Shown: in pieces, positions 11,570 through 23,568 of the stretch
How the letters are laid out: each line of letters begins with the position of its first letter
How positions within the stretch are numbered: the first letter of the stretch is position 1
NCBI GenBank assembly: GCA_024036415.1
Contig: JAMWET010000479.1
Coordinates: forward strand, 221,157-285,156
DNA length: 64,000 bases
Direction of reading: 5' to 3'
From: Prochilodus magdalenae
Lineage: Eukaryota > Chordata > Actinopteri > Characiformes > Prochilodontidae
Notes under the pieces: generated by a model
What the model saw: the letters and a program-made list of their open reading frames with translations, nothing else
Database searches by the model: none
Told to the model about the DNA's origin: nothing
Made by a program: the position numbers and the translations under genes

Positions 11570-13545
11570 ACACGCTCTGACTCGCACCGGCGAGGTCCAG
11601 CACCACCGCAGCTGAGAGAACAGCGCAAGCCGAGGAGGGAGCTGCAGAGGTGGAGGTAAGGTAATAGCTTCGCTGCCGTGTCAGATGAGCTGAATGACTT
11701 TTATGCTCGCTTTGAAGCTCTTAAAACAGAACCACCTAAGAGGGTTCTGGTAAGAGAGGATTCTCAGGGACCAGCTCTTACAGTTTCTAGATAGTAGATG
11801 TGAGTAAGATTCTGAGCAGAGTTATCCCATGAAAAGCAGTCAGCCCCGACAATATACCTGGTCGTGTGCTCAGATCATGCACTTTAGAATTGGCTGATGT
11901 TTTTGCGGACATCTACAACCTTTCTTTAGCACAAGTGCTAATTCCCACCTGCTTTATGGCAACCACCATTGTGCCGCTCACGAAGAAAAGCACAATGGCT
12001 TTTCTTAACAACTATGGGCCAGTTGGACTGACTTCAGTGGTACTGAAGGGCTTTGAAAGACTCATCCCATATACAGAACACTGTACCGCACACTCCAGAC
12101 CCACTCAAGTTTGCATATCGACCAAACAGATCTACAGAAGATCTGCACTGCCATCCATACAGCTCTAGAACACCTGAAGAGCAAAGACAGCTATGCGCAA
12201 ATGCTGTTCGTTGACTACAGCTCAGCATTCAACACCATTTATTCCATCCAAGCTGACTGATCTCACAGTCAGACCACAGTCTGTCAGGATTGGAAAACAC
12301 GCCTCCAGCACACTGATTATGAACACAGTGTTACCTCAGGGCTGTGTTTTAATTCCTACGTTGTATACACTGTTCCCCCATGACTGTGTCGCCTCTCACA
12401 ATGATGCCACCATCATCAAATTTGCTGATGATACCACTCTCATGGGACTGATTACTGGGGGTGGCAAATCTGGTATCCTTAAATGTTGACAAGACAAAGG
12501 AGATTGTAGACTCGGAGATCGGCAGAGCAGCACAAACCACTACTTATTCATCAGAGGGAAGTAGAGAGAGTGAGCACCTTCGAATTTCTTGAAATAAGCA
12601 TCACTGAAGATCTCACCTGGTCGCACAATACAACACAGCTTGTCAAAAAGGCTCAACAATGGCTGCATTTCCTGCGAAGAAGAGGAACTTCTACAGGTGC
12701 ATAATTAAAAGTATTCTCACCAGCTCCATCATAGTCTGGTTTGGAAACTGCTCCACCCAGGACCGCAAGTGTTTGCAGCGGGTGGTCAAGACAGCCCAGT
12801 CCATCACAGGAACGGCCCTTTCACCACTAGAGGACATTTACCACTCCAGAGCCCTCAGGAGGGCCCACAAGATCATCAAGGACAAAGCTCATCCTCAACA
12901 CAACCTTTTCACACTTCTCCCATCTGGCAGACGATACAGGAGCATGAAATCAGGGACCACCAGATTACAGAACAGTTTCTACCCCCAGGCCATCAGAGCT
13001 CTGAACACCTCGCTACCTCCAACAATCATTCTACCTCAGGCTGCTCCGCTACAAGCATCTGACCAGTCCTGAGTAGTCCATGCTCAGTCCACTCACCTGT
13101 GAGATGACCCCCAGAACAGACTGCTTAACTGCACAGACTGCACTTTTTGCATATACCCTGGTGATTCAGTGTATCACTTCTCTACAAGGACTCGTATTAT
13201 TCTGTTTTTACTGAATATCTACACTGTGTGTATGATAGATTAATACTGCATTTGAATCTATTACTGGCTGCTGTTGCACCGTTCTGTCATTTGCACTAAT
13301 ACTACAAACTGTACATATGTTCTGCTCCTGTACCTTTCAGACTTATATAGCATATATTGTACATTTTCGTAATTTATATACTTACATAAACTTTTCTTCT
13401 CTCTAGTCTTTTCTTTCTTATTAAGTACTTAGTATTTATATTGTAATTGTTTGCAGAGTAAGAATTTCATTGTACAGTGCAACTGCTTGTTTCTCTGTGC
13501 ATATGACAAACGCTTAAATTTGAATTTGAAATTGAACTTTGAAGG
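11570..13545 (+). mobile_element. CR1/Rex1-like LINE fragment
   Basis: Pieces of one ORF2 appear in shifting frames. LNDFYARFEAL lies near 11690, then DNIPGRVLRSC leading into the open stretch 11866-12168 (ELADVFADIYNLSL, TTIVPLTKK). After that come RPQSVRIG, PQGCVL and the catalytic box FADDTTLMG (about 12420-12447). A post-RT domain (12659-13072) includes WFGNCSTQDRKCLQRVV and LLPSGRRYRS. The 3' end near 13510-13545 is an AT-rich (TTGAAATTGAA) tail. Several frameshifts and small deletions make it dead. The endonuclease is absent, so this is a 5'-truncated copy. The clade is tentative. Confidence 0.82.
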
Positions 13546-15104
13546 TGTGACTCTCTGACGAAACGGAAGTGAGTCTCGTGAGAGGAATGGGAGCTGGAAT
13601 TAAGGTGAAGATTGGACACACTGAACACTCTAACACCTGTTATATGTAGTTGTATCCTCTGCGATGTTCATTAAATATCTATTTCTTGCATTACCAGTAC
13701 ATGAGAACTGTAGGACACGAAGTGTGAACACTAAAGACGCTAGCTGGAGCTGTAGGATCAGTCCTGATGAGGTCTGGCAGGTGTAATCTTGGCCCTCTAT
13801 AGCCGTAATTTGGGCGCTGGACTGAATGTGGATTGGTGGGCGAGGTGTACTGACAGTCCGTTACTTGGCATTAATAAACAGATCAGATTGGGGAGAGGGG
13901 CCCAGCTTTAGTGAACTGGACATCCACTTCTGAAATCTGATTGGCTGGATGATGAGACATACTAAATATACACACCTTTAAATGCATATATTAGAGGTGA
14001 CACAGTTTAGCTCCTCCTGTCTGAACGACCCTGCCAGTTTAAGGTGCCCGTTCACTGATAAGATAATAAGCCACTGCTTACCCCGCCCCCCTCTTCCACA
14101 TGGGCGTGCCCTGCTGCCAGTACATATTCTCTCATTTTACACTCACCTTATTTACTTGCTGATCAGGTGTTCATCTTACAGACGTTCAGCTATCAGACTA
14201 ACAGTGTTAATGTTGTGGATCCTGCAGCACCAATAACACCAGGAACATAACACCATTAATACATTAACCATTAATACATTAACACCATTAACACAACTCC
14301 ATTAATACATCATTTCAGCTAGTGCTAAATGTCAAGGATAATCTAGAACATTACATCTGTTAATATCTGTTAATCTCTTAATATCTCAGCTGTTAGCCTT
14401 ATCTTATGCTAAATGCCAAAATCTTTCATCTTTAATGTGTTTCTTAAGTTGTTAATGTTAGTTAATTGTTAATTGTCTGTTCTACAGTTTTTCATTAGGT
14501 TACGTCTATAACTCTAAGCTCTAAATTTAGGTATTGTGGTATAAACTGTGTATAACTCTAAATGTAGTTTCTCTTAATTGGACAGTTGCTCTTGATTGCT
14601 GATGGTGTTCTTTTCAGAACTATGTTCAGCTAATCTACACTGCACTACAGTAAAGCCACAATGATGCTGGGCTTATCGCTGGACCAGCTGACTGAATCAG
14701 CTAATAGGCTTTAGAACGGGTGAAGAGTTCCCCGGGCTGCTGTTTTGTACCCGAGAGAGACTTACAGGTGCTTCACTGTGTAACTGCTTATACATAAATT
14801 CATATTTACCCCTGACCATCCTTTAAAGTCTTGACCACTTCTCTCACGCTAACACACAGTGGGGAGTTGAGTCTGTTTAGCCTTAATTTCTTTATTTGCC
14901 ACTTTCTTGCCAAATTCTGCTGAGTATTACATGAAATGCTGATGATGGAAAAATCTGGAAAACCTGGTAATAATAAGTTTTCTTTGGGGGACTATTTTAC
15001 CATGCAGCGCCCTGCAGCATGTATACTAGTAGTTGCACCATAGTTTAAGGCTGAAATCTTCTCCAAACTATCATAAACATTGTCTTAGACATCAGACAGC
15101 ATAT
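13546..15104. other. Intergenic, no gene recognised
   Basis: Contains imperfect short repeats of CATTAATACATTAACAC near 14250-14310. No convincing exon or transposon protein was found. Confidence 0.45.
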
Positions 15105-15235
15105 TCATAACCATCTCATGTGGTAACTTTTGTGAGGGAGCTTTTAGAGGAGGACGTCTGGTTACCTTCACCACCACTGTGTACGGTTCTGACTTTAACT
15201 AGAATGAAGTGTTTCATTCCAAACCACTCTAAATG
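15105..15235. repeat. Dispersed repeat, pair member A
   Basis: The segment GAGGAGGACGTCTGGTTACC followed by TTCACCACCACTGTG is the near reverse complement of sequence at 20560-20690. The two are inverted copies of one dispersed repeat. Confidence 0.7.
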
Positions 15236-15374
15236 ACATGTTTACATATCAGTCTTTCAATTATGCTGGAATTATAATATCTTTAGGAATTACAGCACTG
15301 TCATTATTATTTTCATTATTTTTATATTATTACTGTCATTTATTTTATTCTAGCAGAACACTCTATATAGTGTG

Positions 15375-15775
15375 GCCCAGCATATCCCAAAGACTTCCAG
15401 TGAGGTTCAAGTCAGGACTCTGGGAGGAAATGTGCTTCCTGTTCCCTGAACCACTCTTCTGCAATCTGAGCCCAGTGAATCTTTGCACTGTCATCCTGGA
15501 AGATGGACAAATCCATTGATGGGATAACCGTGTTGTCAATTGACTTTATTTAATAAGACCACATAACGTTGCTGAGCCTCGACCTGACCAACTGAAAACT
15601 ACGCAGATCATAACCCTGCCTCCAGAGCCTTGCACAGTGGATACTTTGCATGATGAGTGCATCGCTTCATGGGTGAGTCTGGACTCACCATATGACCTTT
15701 CTCCATCACTCCAGAGTCCAGTCGTTATGCTCCCTCTTAATGCTTCATCATACCAAAAGATTCTGGATAATTTCA
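15375..15775 (-). mobile_element. Tc1-like transposon remnant (central transposase)
   Basis: On the - strand, 15546-15776 reads TTGLWSDGERSYGE and GGRVMICVVFSWSGRGSATL. This is the region around the first catalytic Asp (usually WSDE, here WSDG) and the GGGVMVWG motif of Tc1 transposases. Flanking + strand text (15395-15520) matches decayed downstream coding. Both ends are missing. Confidence 0.75.
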
Positions 15776-15945
15776 TGCTCCCAACTTTGTGGGAACAATT
15801 TGAGGACAGCCTCTTCCTGTTCCAACATGACTGTACACCAGTACATATAGCAAGGTACCATCCTCAACCTGATAGAACACCTTTGGAATGTATTAGAGCA
15901 GATACTGAGCATTGGTCAGTTGGGCCAGATTTGGTGGATGTCTGA
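15776..15945 (+). mobile_element. Second Tc1-family fragment (transposase C-terminal half)
   Basis: On the + strand, LPTLWEQFEDSLFLFQHDCT carries the second catalytic Asp motif (FQHD), followed by a deleted SPDLNPIEHL region and later SVGPDLVDV. It has opposite orientation and different sequence from the neighbour at 15375-15775, so two Tc1 families are joined here. Confidence 0.65.
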
Positions 15946-15990
15946 ATTGCCCGAATGCTTCCATGTGTCCTTTTTATTTTGGCATATATA

Positions 15991-17172
15991 CAGTGGGGTG
16001 TGAAAGTTTGGGCAGCGTTGTTAATTTTCCTGATTTACCTTTATAAAGCATTGATTGTTTGGATAAAAAAATTGCGTTAAATATATCATATAGGGGACAA
16101 ACACAGTGATATTTGAGAAGTGAAATGAAGTTTATATGAATTACAGAAAGTGTGCAATAATTGGTTAAACAAAATTAGGCAGGTGCATAAATTTGGGCAC
16201 CAAAAAAAAAAAAAACCTTTAGTAGGTTCTCCTTTCGCAGAAATAACAGCCTCTTACCGCTTCCTATAGCTTCTAATGAGAATTAGAAAATTTTCTAATT
16301 TTTACTGTAGGTAGCAGGTGTTTTTCTTGGAGTGCTGTGTTCTTTTTCCTCCATGCATAACGACCCTTGTTATGCCCAAATAACACAGCACCTTATTCCA
16401 AAATGAAGCTGGCTTGTCCAAATTTGCTTTAGCATACCTCAAGTGGCTCTGTTTGTGATGTGGGCGGAGAAAAGACTTCCTCTGCATTACCCACCCATAC
16501 AGCATCTCCTTGTGTAAAGTGCGCCGAATAGTTAACGATGCACAGTGACTCCATCAGCAGCAAGATCATGTTGTAGGTCTTTGGTGCTGGTCTGTGGGTT
16601 GACTCTGACTGTTCTTAACATCCTTCGCTTCTGTTTAATCGAGATTTTTCTTGGTCTGCCACTTCGAGCCTTGACTTGAACCGTGCCTGTGGTCTTCCAT
16701 TTTCTCACAATGTTTCTCACAGTGGAGACTGAAAGCTGAAATCTCAGAGATAGCTTTCTGTATCCTTCCCCTAAACAATGACGGTGAACAATCTTTGTTT
16801 TCAGGTTATTTGAAAGTTGTTTTGAGACTCCCATGCTGCGACTCTTCAGAGAAGATGCAAAGAGGAGAAAACTTACAATTGCCCCCCTTAAATACCCTTT
16901 CTCATAATTGGAGTCACCTGTGTATGGAGGTCAAGGGTCACTGAACTTACCAAACCAAATTTGAGTTCCAATAATTAGTTCTAAAGGTTTTGTATATAAA
17001 CCTTAATTAATATAAATATAAACTTAATATAAAAAAATTTCACTTCTCAAATATCACTGTGTTTGTCCCCTATATGATATATTTAACTGATTTTTTTTAT
17101 CCAAGCAATCAATGCTTTATAAAGGTAAATCAGGAAAATTAACAACGCTGCCCAAACTTTCGCACCCCACTG
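15991..17172 (-). mobile_element. Tc1-like element, family A, internally deleted copy
   Basis: The ends CAGTGGGGTGTGAAAGTTTG and its near inverse at 17153-17172 form terminal inverted repeats of about 140 bp, flanked by TA on both sides (15989-15990, 17173-17174). It is 1182 bp, against 1629 bp for the sister copy at 45270-46898. About 390-400 bp of transposase coding is missing at 16280-16300, where a perfect 20-bp palindrome sits. The ends appear complete, so it could in principle be mobilised in trans. Confidence 0.93.
16302..16834 (-). pseudogene. Truncated Tc1 transposase of family A, copy 1
   Basis: The start at 16834 (MGVSKQLSNNLKTK) opens a helix-turn-helix DNA-binding region (GYRKLSLRFQLSVSTVRNIV) and a GRPRKISIK hinge. 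The frame ends at 16532 after TVHR, where an indel shifts it; the next part (EMLYGWVMQRKSFL... at 16302-16505) lies in another frame. The segment with the first catalytic Asp (WT-ETKIELFG in the sister copy) has been lost by a small deletion. The second Asp and the Glu are lost in the larger deletion. It encodes at most the DNA-binding N-terminus. Confidence 0.88.
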
Positions 17173-17474
17173 TATTAAGCAATATGTCCACTAGAGGGCA
17201 GTCTGAAGTCCAAAGAATCCTGGAGTCAGAAAGCATGCACAGATATGGAGGACAGGAGCACAGAGTCCATATCCGTTTTTAACGTTAAGCATAAACAAGC
17301 CTTTAAGACATGTTCAGAATGCATGCAGATCAAATTTGTGTCTCAGATCAAATCTTCAGAGATGACTGTCCACACAGTTACACTCACCATCCAAAGTAAT
17401 AGCTGCATCCAGGAGGAAGTGTGGGATTGCAGTGCTGTTGGGAAGGAAGATAAAGATTACCAGGAGCAAACAGT

Positions 17475-18000
17475 TGTAGAGGTTCCTAATAGTGTCCTGT
17501 GATAATCCATCCCATGGGCTTGAATATATTCACACAGTTCCTGCAGATGGTGTGGTAGGGATGAGCTTGAGTCACACCAGGCCTTCTGGACGTGTGATAA
17601 CAAACCGTTCATCTTGGTGCTGACCACAGTGCCTCCAAACACGGACTCAAAAGTGGGACTCGTCACTGACGTGGTGTTAAGGACAGTCGCCATGCTGGCA
17701 GTAACAGGATGACTCATGGAGGACATTACTACTTGCTCAATGTTCACAATCTTGGCTGTTGGGTCACTTCGCACATGTCGGACAATCCGTCAGTTCTTCT
17801 CCGTGGTCTGTGAAGGTTTCCCAGATTCGGATGGTGCACGCCTTCTTCTATCCACAATGCATGTCCTGTACAGCGTGCAATATATTGATAAGACCTTCCC
17901 GTTTCTTGGAGCCCTACAATGTGACCACTCTGGAGCTGCCCTCCTCTATAAGTAAAACTTTACTTGCAAAGAATGCTGCCAACACAAAAACACAATTACT
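17475..18000. repeat. Dispersed repeat, second copy
   Basis: Shares GTAGAGGTTCCTAATAGTGT, CCATCCCATGG and TAACAGGATGACTCATG with 1870-2480 and 19200-19645. The right end (GATAAGACC, then CTTGCAAAGAATGCTGCCAA) aligns with 2405-2480. Confidence 0.7.
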
Positions 18001-18194
18001 CAAAGACCTCACTTGTTTCCGCCGAATTTTCCACCATTGCATGGCGGAGTAATTTTCCACTTTGTTTTTCTCAGATGTTCTACCTTCTTACCCTGCCTTC
18101 TGCTCCTCAGAGTCCATGTAGTCTGGAATTCTAAGACAGAAGTGAAATTTAGGGTTTTTGGTCTCTGCCACTCCTTACAGCAGTTCTGTCATGG

Positions 18195-18540
18195 AAACTC
18201 CTGTCTCAGTATTGTCTTAGCAACTCCCATTACCCAGTCACTCCTGGTCTCTGCCTTGTCTTGGTCTCAGTCACTCCTGGTCTCTGACTTGTCTTGATCT
18301 TGGCCACTCCTGGTCTCAGTATTGCTTTGGTCTTGGCAACCCCTGGCCTTGGCCTAGGCCTTGTCTTGGTCTCAACCACTTGACTTGACTACTAAATGTC
18401 TTGGTCTCTATTAGGACTCATTGTGTCCAAACCTGGTCTTGACTTGTCCTCTTATCAGCCACTCCTTGTCCTGGCCTCGTCTTGGTCTCTGCCACTTTTG
18501 GTCTTGCATCAGTCTTGGCCACTCCTGATTGCAGTCCTGT
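18195..18540. repeat. Degenerate minisatellite, about 33 bp
   Basis: Repeats of CACTCCTGGTCTCTG followed by CCTTGTCTTGGTCTCAGT recur with drift through TGGTCTTGGC variants. No coding signal. Confidence 0.75.
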
Positions 18541-19199
18541 CAGGAGAACAGTGCTCTGAAGTTGTGTGGACATTCTCTAGTCGTAGTCATGCCTGTATTA
18601 TCTCTCAATGAATCACGCTGTTATCAATCGGTGTGCGCTGATATACAGATACCTGATATAGGCAGTAGTGGGTCAGCTGGATCATAGCCCAGGGCCCACG
18701 CCAGCCCTCCTAAATTACTCAGCAAAGCCTTTTTTACGGTGAATGTGAGTGGGTGGCAGTAAAGCAACAGTGCACAGAAAGTTTGTAATGAGTGACTAGT
18801 CGACATCAAGCTTAAAGCGGCATCACCGAGCAGTAACGTCGACAATTGTCTTAAACTTTTAATTCAAAACTACAGGATAAATTTACCTTCAGGGGCTCCC
18901 TACTGGGTTGGGACCCCAAGCTGTTTCCTGCCTTGCCTGGTGGCAAGCGGTGCCGCTGAGTCTGTACCACCTATATAAGTGTGCTCACTTATAGTTGTCT
19001 GGGGCAGATCTAGCAGGACGGAAACAGTGGCATGCTTAAAGCTACTGAGCTGTTCTTTTAATAGAAGGTAATTAATTAGAAGAACAGTTTCCATTAGCTA
19101 GAACCAAGCTCTGTCCAAAAGGTCAGAACAGGCCAATTTTCTTGTCACCTCAACCAAAGAACCCATTTCCAAAAAATTAAAACCAGCCAGATGTCTCAG

Positions 19200-19645
19200 C
19201 ATGGAGCTGTAGAGGTTCCTAATGGTATCCTGTGATCCCATGCAGCATGAATATCCATACACAGTTCCCTCAGATGGCACTGTAGGGGTGGAGGTGGAGT
19301 GGACACCTGGCCTTCTGGACATGTGGCGCGTGATTACAAATCATTTTATCTTGGTGCTAACCACAGTGCCTCCACACACCAATTTGTTGGTCATCTCCAC
19401 CAAGACAAAAGTGGGACTTGTCACTGAAGATGACTGACTGCCAGTGAAGTCACTATATGACAGTCTGGCACGGTGATGGTTGACAGTAACGTGGTGTTAA
19501 GGACAATCGTCATAACAGTCTGTGTACATGTAGTCCTGCATGGTGCAGCCATCTGCCAGTGGTGCTGCACTAACAGGATGACTCATGAAGGAAATCACTG
19601 CTCGCTTGATGTCTGTAGTCATGGCTCTTTGTCAGTGTATGAGAA
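19200..19645. repeat. Dispersed repeat, third copy
   Basis: Begins GTAGAGGTTCCTAATGGTAT. It holds TTGGTCATCTCCACCAAGAC, GTGGTGTTAAGGACAATCGT and CTAACAGGATGACTCATGA, all shared with the two other copies. Confidence 0.7.
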
Positions 19646-20118
19646 CACCATAAGCCATAAGAAACCATAAGAAACAAGGAGCTGTTCCAAGTTGTAGAGA
19701 AGAGCAGAAGATGATGCAACTCAAGCTCAGAGGGTAATCCATGGACCATAATAGGTAGTGGGTTAGGTTGTTACATGCCGATGTTGCCATTGGAATTGTC
19801 CAAGACCTTTCTGAGTCAGGCGTGAAACCTCAGCTGAGATCCATCTCCACTATGACCCTGACATTAAGGAGCCCCTTTCCTACATTCCTCTTTTCTTGTA
19901 CTTTGTCTGCTGGGAGTTTGCTAATGACGTTAGACTGCTTTCCATCTTTTCCTTACTTGTCTTTATTTTCTGCTATTTCAGATGCACCTTTCAGATCTGT
20001 GGATGTCTTGAAATGCTGAGCCATTGGCATCCTGACAGCCAGGAACATCACAACATTTAATCATGTTCCTGTACTCAAATAACTACTAAAGACTGTCTGC
20101 AGGAACAGCATGCCACAA
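19646..20118. other. Intergenic, nothing recognised
   Basis: Short frames only; no family recognised. Confidence 0.45.
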
Positions 20119-20265
20119 CTCTTTCTAGGCTGAATGGGTGGACTAAACTGCTGTAGGCTGAATGGATGATGTTATACTGCTGCAGGTTCAATTGACATGG
20201 CTAAACTGCTGTTGACTGAATAGTAGGACTAAACTCTTTCTAGGCTGAATTGGTGGGACTAACGT
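20119..20265. repeat. Minisatellite, about 35 bp
   Basis: Four to five imperfect units of a TAGGCTGAATGGGTGGACTAA-type block, each followed by an ACTGCTG segment. Confidence 0.75.
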
Positions 20266-20559
20266 GCTGTGTGTCTACAGTGTTCCTCCTAATAAAGAGC
20301 AGTTCACCAGATTTCAGTTCTGCTGACAATGCTGACTTTTTCAACTCAAAACTGGTGAGAGATCAGAAGCTGCAAAGCAAGTGTGAAGTGCAAGAGGCTG
20401 TGATGGCAACGTGTGGCATCATTCAACTCAGCCAGAACTGTGCACCAAAACCATCTAGTCTATGAAAAGTAGTTGTGAACCTGCTGTGGACCATCAAATG
20501 TGACATGATTCAAGTCACTGTGTAGGGTTATTTTGGTTTTGGCACTCTTGACACCCTTG

Positions 20560-20690
20560 AGTGGTTCTGTGTAAAGTTCTTCTGTTCCATAGAGACCGAA
20601 CTGTTCACAGTGGTGGTGAATGGAACCAGACGTCCACCTCTAAAAGCGCCCTCGTAGGTTACTCTCATCACATGAAAAGATTATGAATAC
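20560..20690. repeat. Dispersed repeat, pair member B
   Basis: CACAGTGGTGGTGAATGGAA followed by CCAGACGTCCACCTCTAAAA is the inverted counterpart of 15105-15235. Confidence 0.7.
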
Positions 20691-21006
20691 CTGTGGTTGT
20701 CTGGGTTGTGGGTGTCCAGAGTGTGTCTTTAGGTTTTGGCCTAAAACTAGAATAGACTTTAAAGTTCTGCTGCTGGTCTAATAGACTCTAAATAATCTAG
20801 CACCTGCTTACATCACAGAAGGTCTCTCTCAATTTATGTTTCAGCTCGTGATTTACAGGTGTTGGCCTTCTGCAAATACCTTCTGTAGAATACAGGAAAC
20901 AGGTAGAGCTCAGTTCCAGCTGCTATTAGACAGTCCAGATCACAGCTCACATTTAATACACACTCTTTAACTCAGCGTTTAGTTAAAACTACATTAACAT
21001 GGCATT

Positions 21007-21008
<2 letters not shown>

Positions 21009-21037
<29 letters not shown>

Positions 21038-21080
21038 GTATCTGTGTATATGTACATACACACACATATATGTAAAGCAT
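21009..21080. repeat. Microsatellite (TATG)n with AT/AC tail
   Basis: About six TATG tetranucleotides are followed by imperfect TATGTACATACACACACATA. Confidence 0.88.
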
Positions 21081-21965
21081 ATATAAGTAAAGTTTTCCCA
21101 ATAAAACCTGATATTTCATAGATTTTGCAAAGACCAAACTGAGTATGTTCCGTCTATTTGATTCCTTTGTTCTACTAATTTAAACACACAAGTGTCTGAG
21201 GTATTTATATTCACTGACATCAACAGTAACAATAAAGTGTTTACATAGATATGTCTATTTTACACACTAAGTTTGTGAAACCAAATTTTCATGAATCTAC
21301 CAAATAAAAAGCAATTCAAAACAGACATAATGGACATGGTGAAGGGATACATGCTGCAGAGTGTGGTGAGGCAAAAAACAGTCGCCCAAAGATTTTACCA
21401 TCATCAACCTTCCGTATAACATTCAGAAGACATGTGTAGGCTCACTCATGGTTTAGTTAAAGTGTCAATAAAGATGTCTGTATGTGTGTTCTAGACATGG
21501 AGAACCCTGGTTCCCATCAACACCACTGTAAAGAACATGCTTGTTTGGTGTAAAACAGGCACACATTTCACACCAAACTCCATAGGATTACTTAAAAAAT
21601 GTGTGGAAATCCCCTTTCACCACAGTAGCTTTTAATAGTGAATACTCATATGTGACAGTAAAGAGCAGTGCACAGCTGGTGTTATATGAGGCGGTACAAA
21701 ATGGTAATAGAAACGACTGATATCTCTAATTATGGATGATTTACAGGCTGGAAAGTTAAATCTGAGCACAACAAGCGGAATTAAGGTGTGTAGTCTTCCT
21801 GTTTCTACCAGGGCTGTTTAATTTCGCACACCCGCGAGCTACACCGGGGGCAGATATATGAGTGTACAGATGTGAGATGATTAAGATTTAAATGTTTTAT
21901 GGATACTATTGGTTGTAAATACAAAACTACATTTGGGTTTTATTAGCTTGTTATGTGAAGTTCTC

Positions 21966-22024
21966 ATTCCGCCTTAAATAGTGCTGCACTTGCATGGAAC
22001 TGCTGCTCCTTTTTAGGTGGAATG
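21966..22024. repeat. Short fold-back element
   Basis: ATTCCGCCTTAAATAGTGCT at the left is inversely matched by GCTGCTCCTTTTTAGGTGGA plus AT at the right, so the 59 bp form an imperfect hairpin. One arm recurs singly at about 25463 and 35519 (GCTGCACCATTTAAGGTGGA). Confidence 0.6.
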
Positions 22025-22029
22025 GGAAG

Positions 22030-23568
22030 TATAAGGAGTATTATGTGGAGGATAGTATTACACACACAATCTCAGAGTGCATTTTTTGCTTTAAATTGTT
22101 GTTTTCTTCAAATTAAGATTCTTTTTTCCTAAAAAACATGAAAATATCCACATTTTTTAAACCATGAATGCAACATGCCCAGCTGCCGGTAAGTTGTGGT
22201 TGTGACATCACAGCCTTGAGGGCTTTGTTGCCTCTGATTGGGTTAAGGTATCTACAGGCAGTTCACAACATACAGTGTTTTTAGGTCAAATTCAACTGTA
22301 AAAACCTAAGGCGTTACGATTGATAATGTAGGCAGTAATAAGACAGCTGAAATGATTCCTCAGACCTGTTGTTTGAATGCAGTAAAGCTGGGCATTATGA
22401 CCATGTTCATAGTTATGATATATTGCTGTATGCTTTTCTGGTCAGTACGTGAAGACACTTTCCAGCTCCATGCTTTTGTGATTATTATTTTCAGTTTTAT
22501 TTTCCATTTTAATGAGAAACCAACAATATCATGTGTGCCATTGTTAAAAGACCTGCCTTGCATTTCATTGGTTTAACAATGTGATGTCATGACACACCTA
22601 CCGGCGAACTGCAGGTCAGCTCTCTAAATGCTAGTCAGTTAGCAAGCTCCTGTCTGACTCACGAATCACAGCATAACAAATAAAATACTATTACTTAAGG
22701 CATCCAGAAAACCACACTTTTTTTTTTTGCTGTGATGACACATATATATCAAAAGTCTTGAGAAAATAATTGAATACAAGCAAAATCAATGCAAATCTGT
22801 ACCCCTTTAGGGGACTCCATACAGGCTAAATTACATTCAGTAATTTAAAATACACATGTTGATTTATTTTTTAAAATGTATTTTGTGTTAAAATATTTAT
22901 TGTGCTGTCTCCTGCTGAGGAAACTGTGTAGTGTCGTTCATCCTGACGGAGATTTATTCTGCTCTTCCACCGTAGTAGGGTAAACACAAGATCCAGAGCT
23001 GATCGGTATGAATATTCAGATATTCATTTCTTTATCTGATTATTTCACGGCCAGTAATTTCACTGGAATGAGTTTCAGTGGTGATTTCAACCACAGTAGC
23101 AGTCAGTCGCAAGCAGCAGAGTCAGGAGAAGATGTTTCATGAGGGTTTATAAGTCAATAAAAGGCCACTGAATGTGATGAAAGATTTGAATTGTAGTCTG
23201 TTTGAATTTCAGACTTCAGAGTGGGAAGGTGTGTATATATATATGGCGCCAAAAGTATAACAAAGCCATCCCAGAACTATGGTACGAGTTAGGATGAGTT
23301 TCTCAGGCTACTGTATTTCCCTTTAGACTACAGTAAGTAGATATGATCTGTAAACAAATAAGTAAACAAACTAAACATTAATGGCATGATTTGAAAGGAT
23401 CACTTGTTTGCGTGCTTCTCTGAGTTGAGATCAGGTAGGCACCACAGTGAAATGACCCTCTTTCAGTTTGGCGCTAATGAGAGCTCAGATACAAGTAAAC
23501 ACGTTTGTCGTTTGCCACCTTTTAGTAGCTTCCAGGGTGTTCAATGTGCTTCAGCTCAAAAAAAGATC
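22030..23568. other. Intergenic, nothing recognised
   Basis: AT-rich DNA with a T10 tract near 22720 and a short TATA run near 23240. No ORF or repeat family could be supported. Confidence 0.45.

Noticed and set aside
22352..22576. 74-codon + strand frame with a hydrophobic stretch
   Set aside because: Isolated, with no splice or promoter context and no family pattern. Opposite frames are equally open in this AT-rich DNA.
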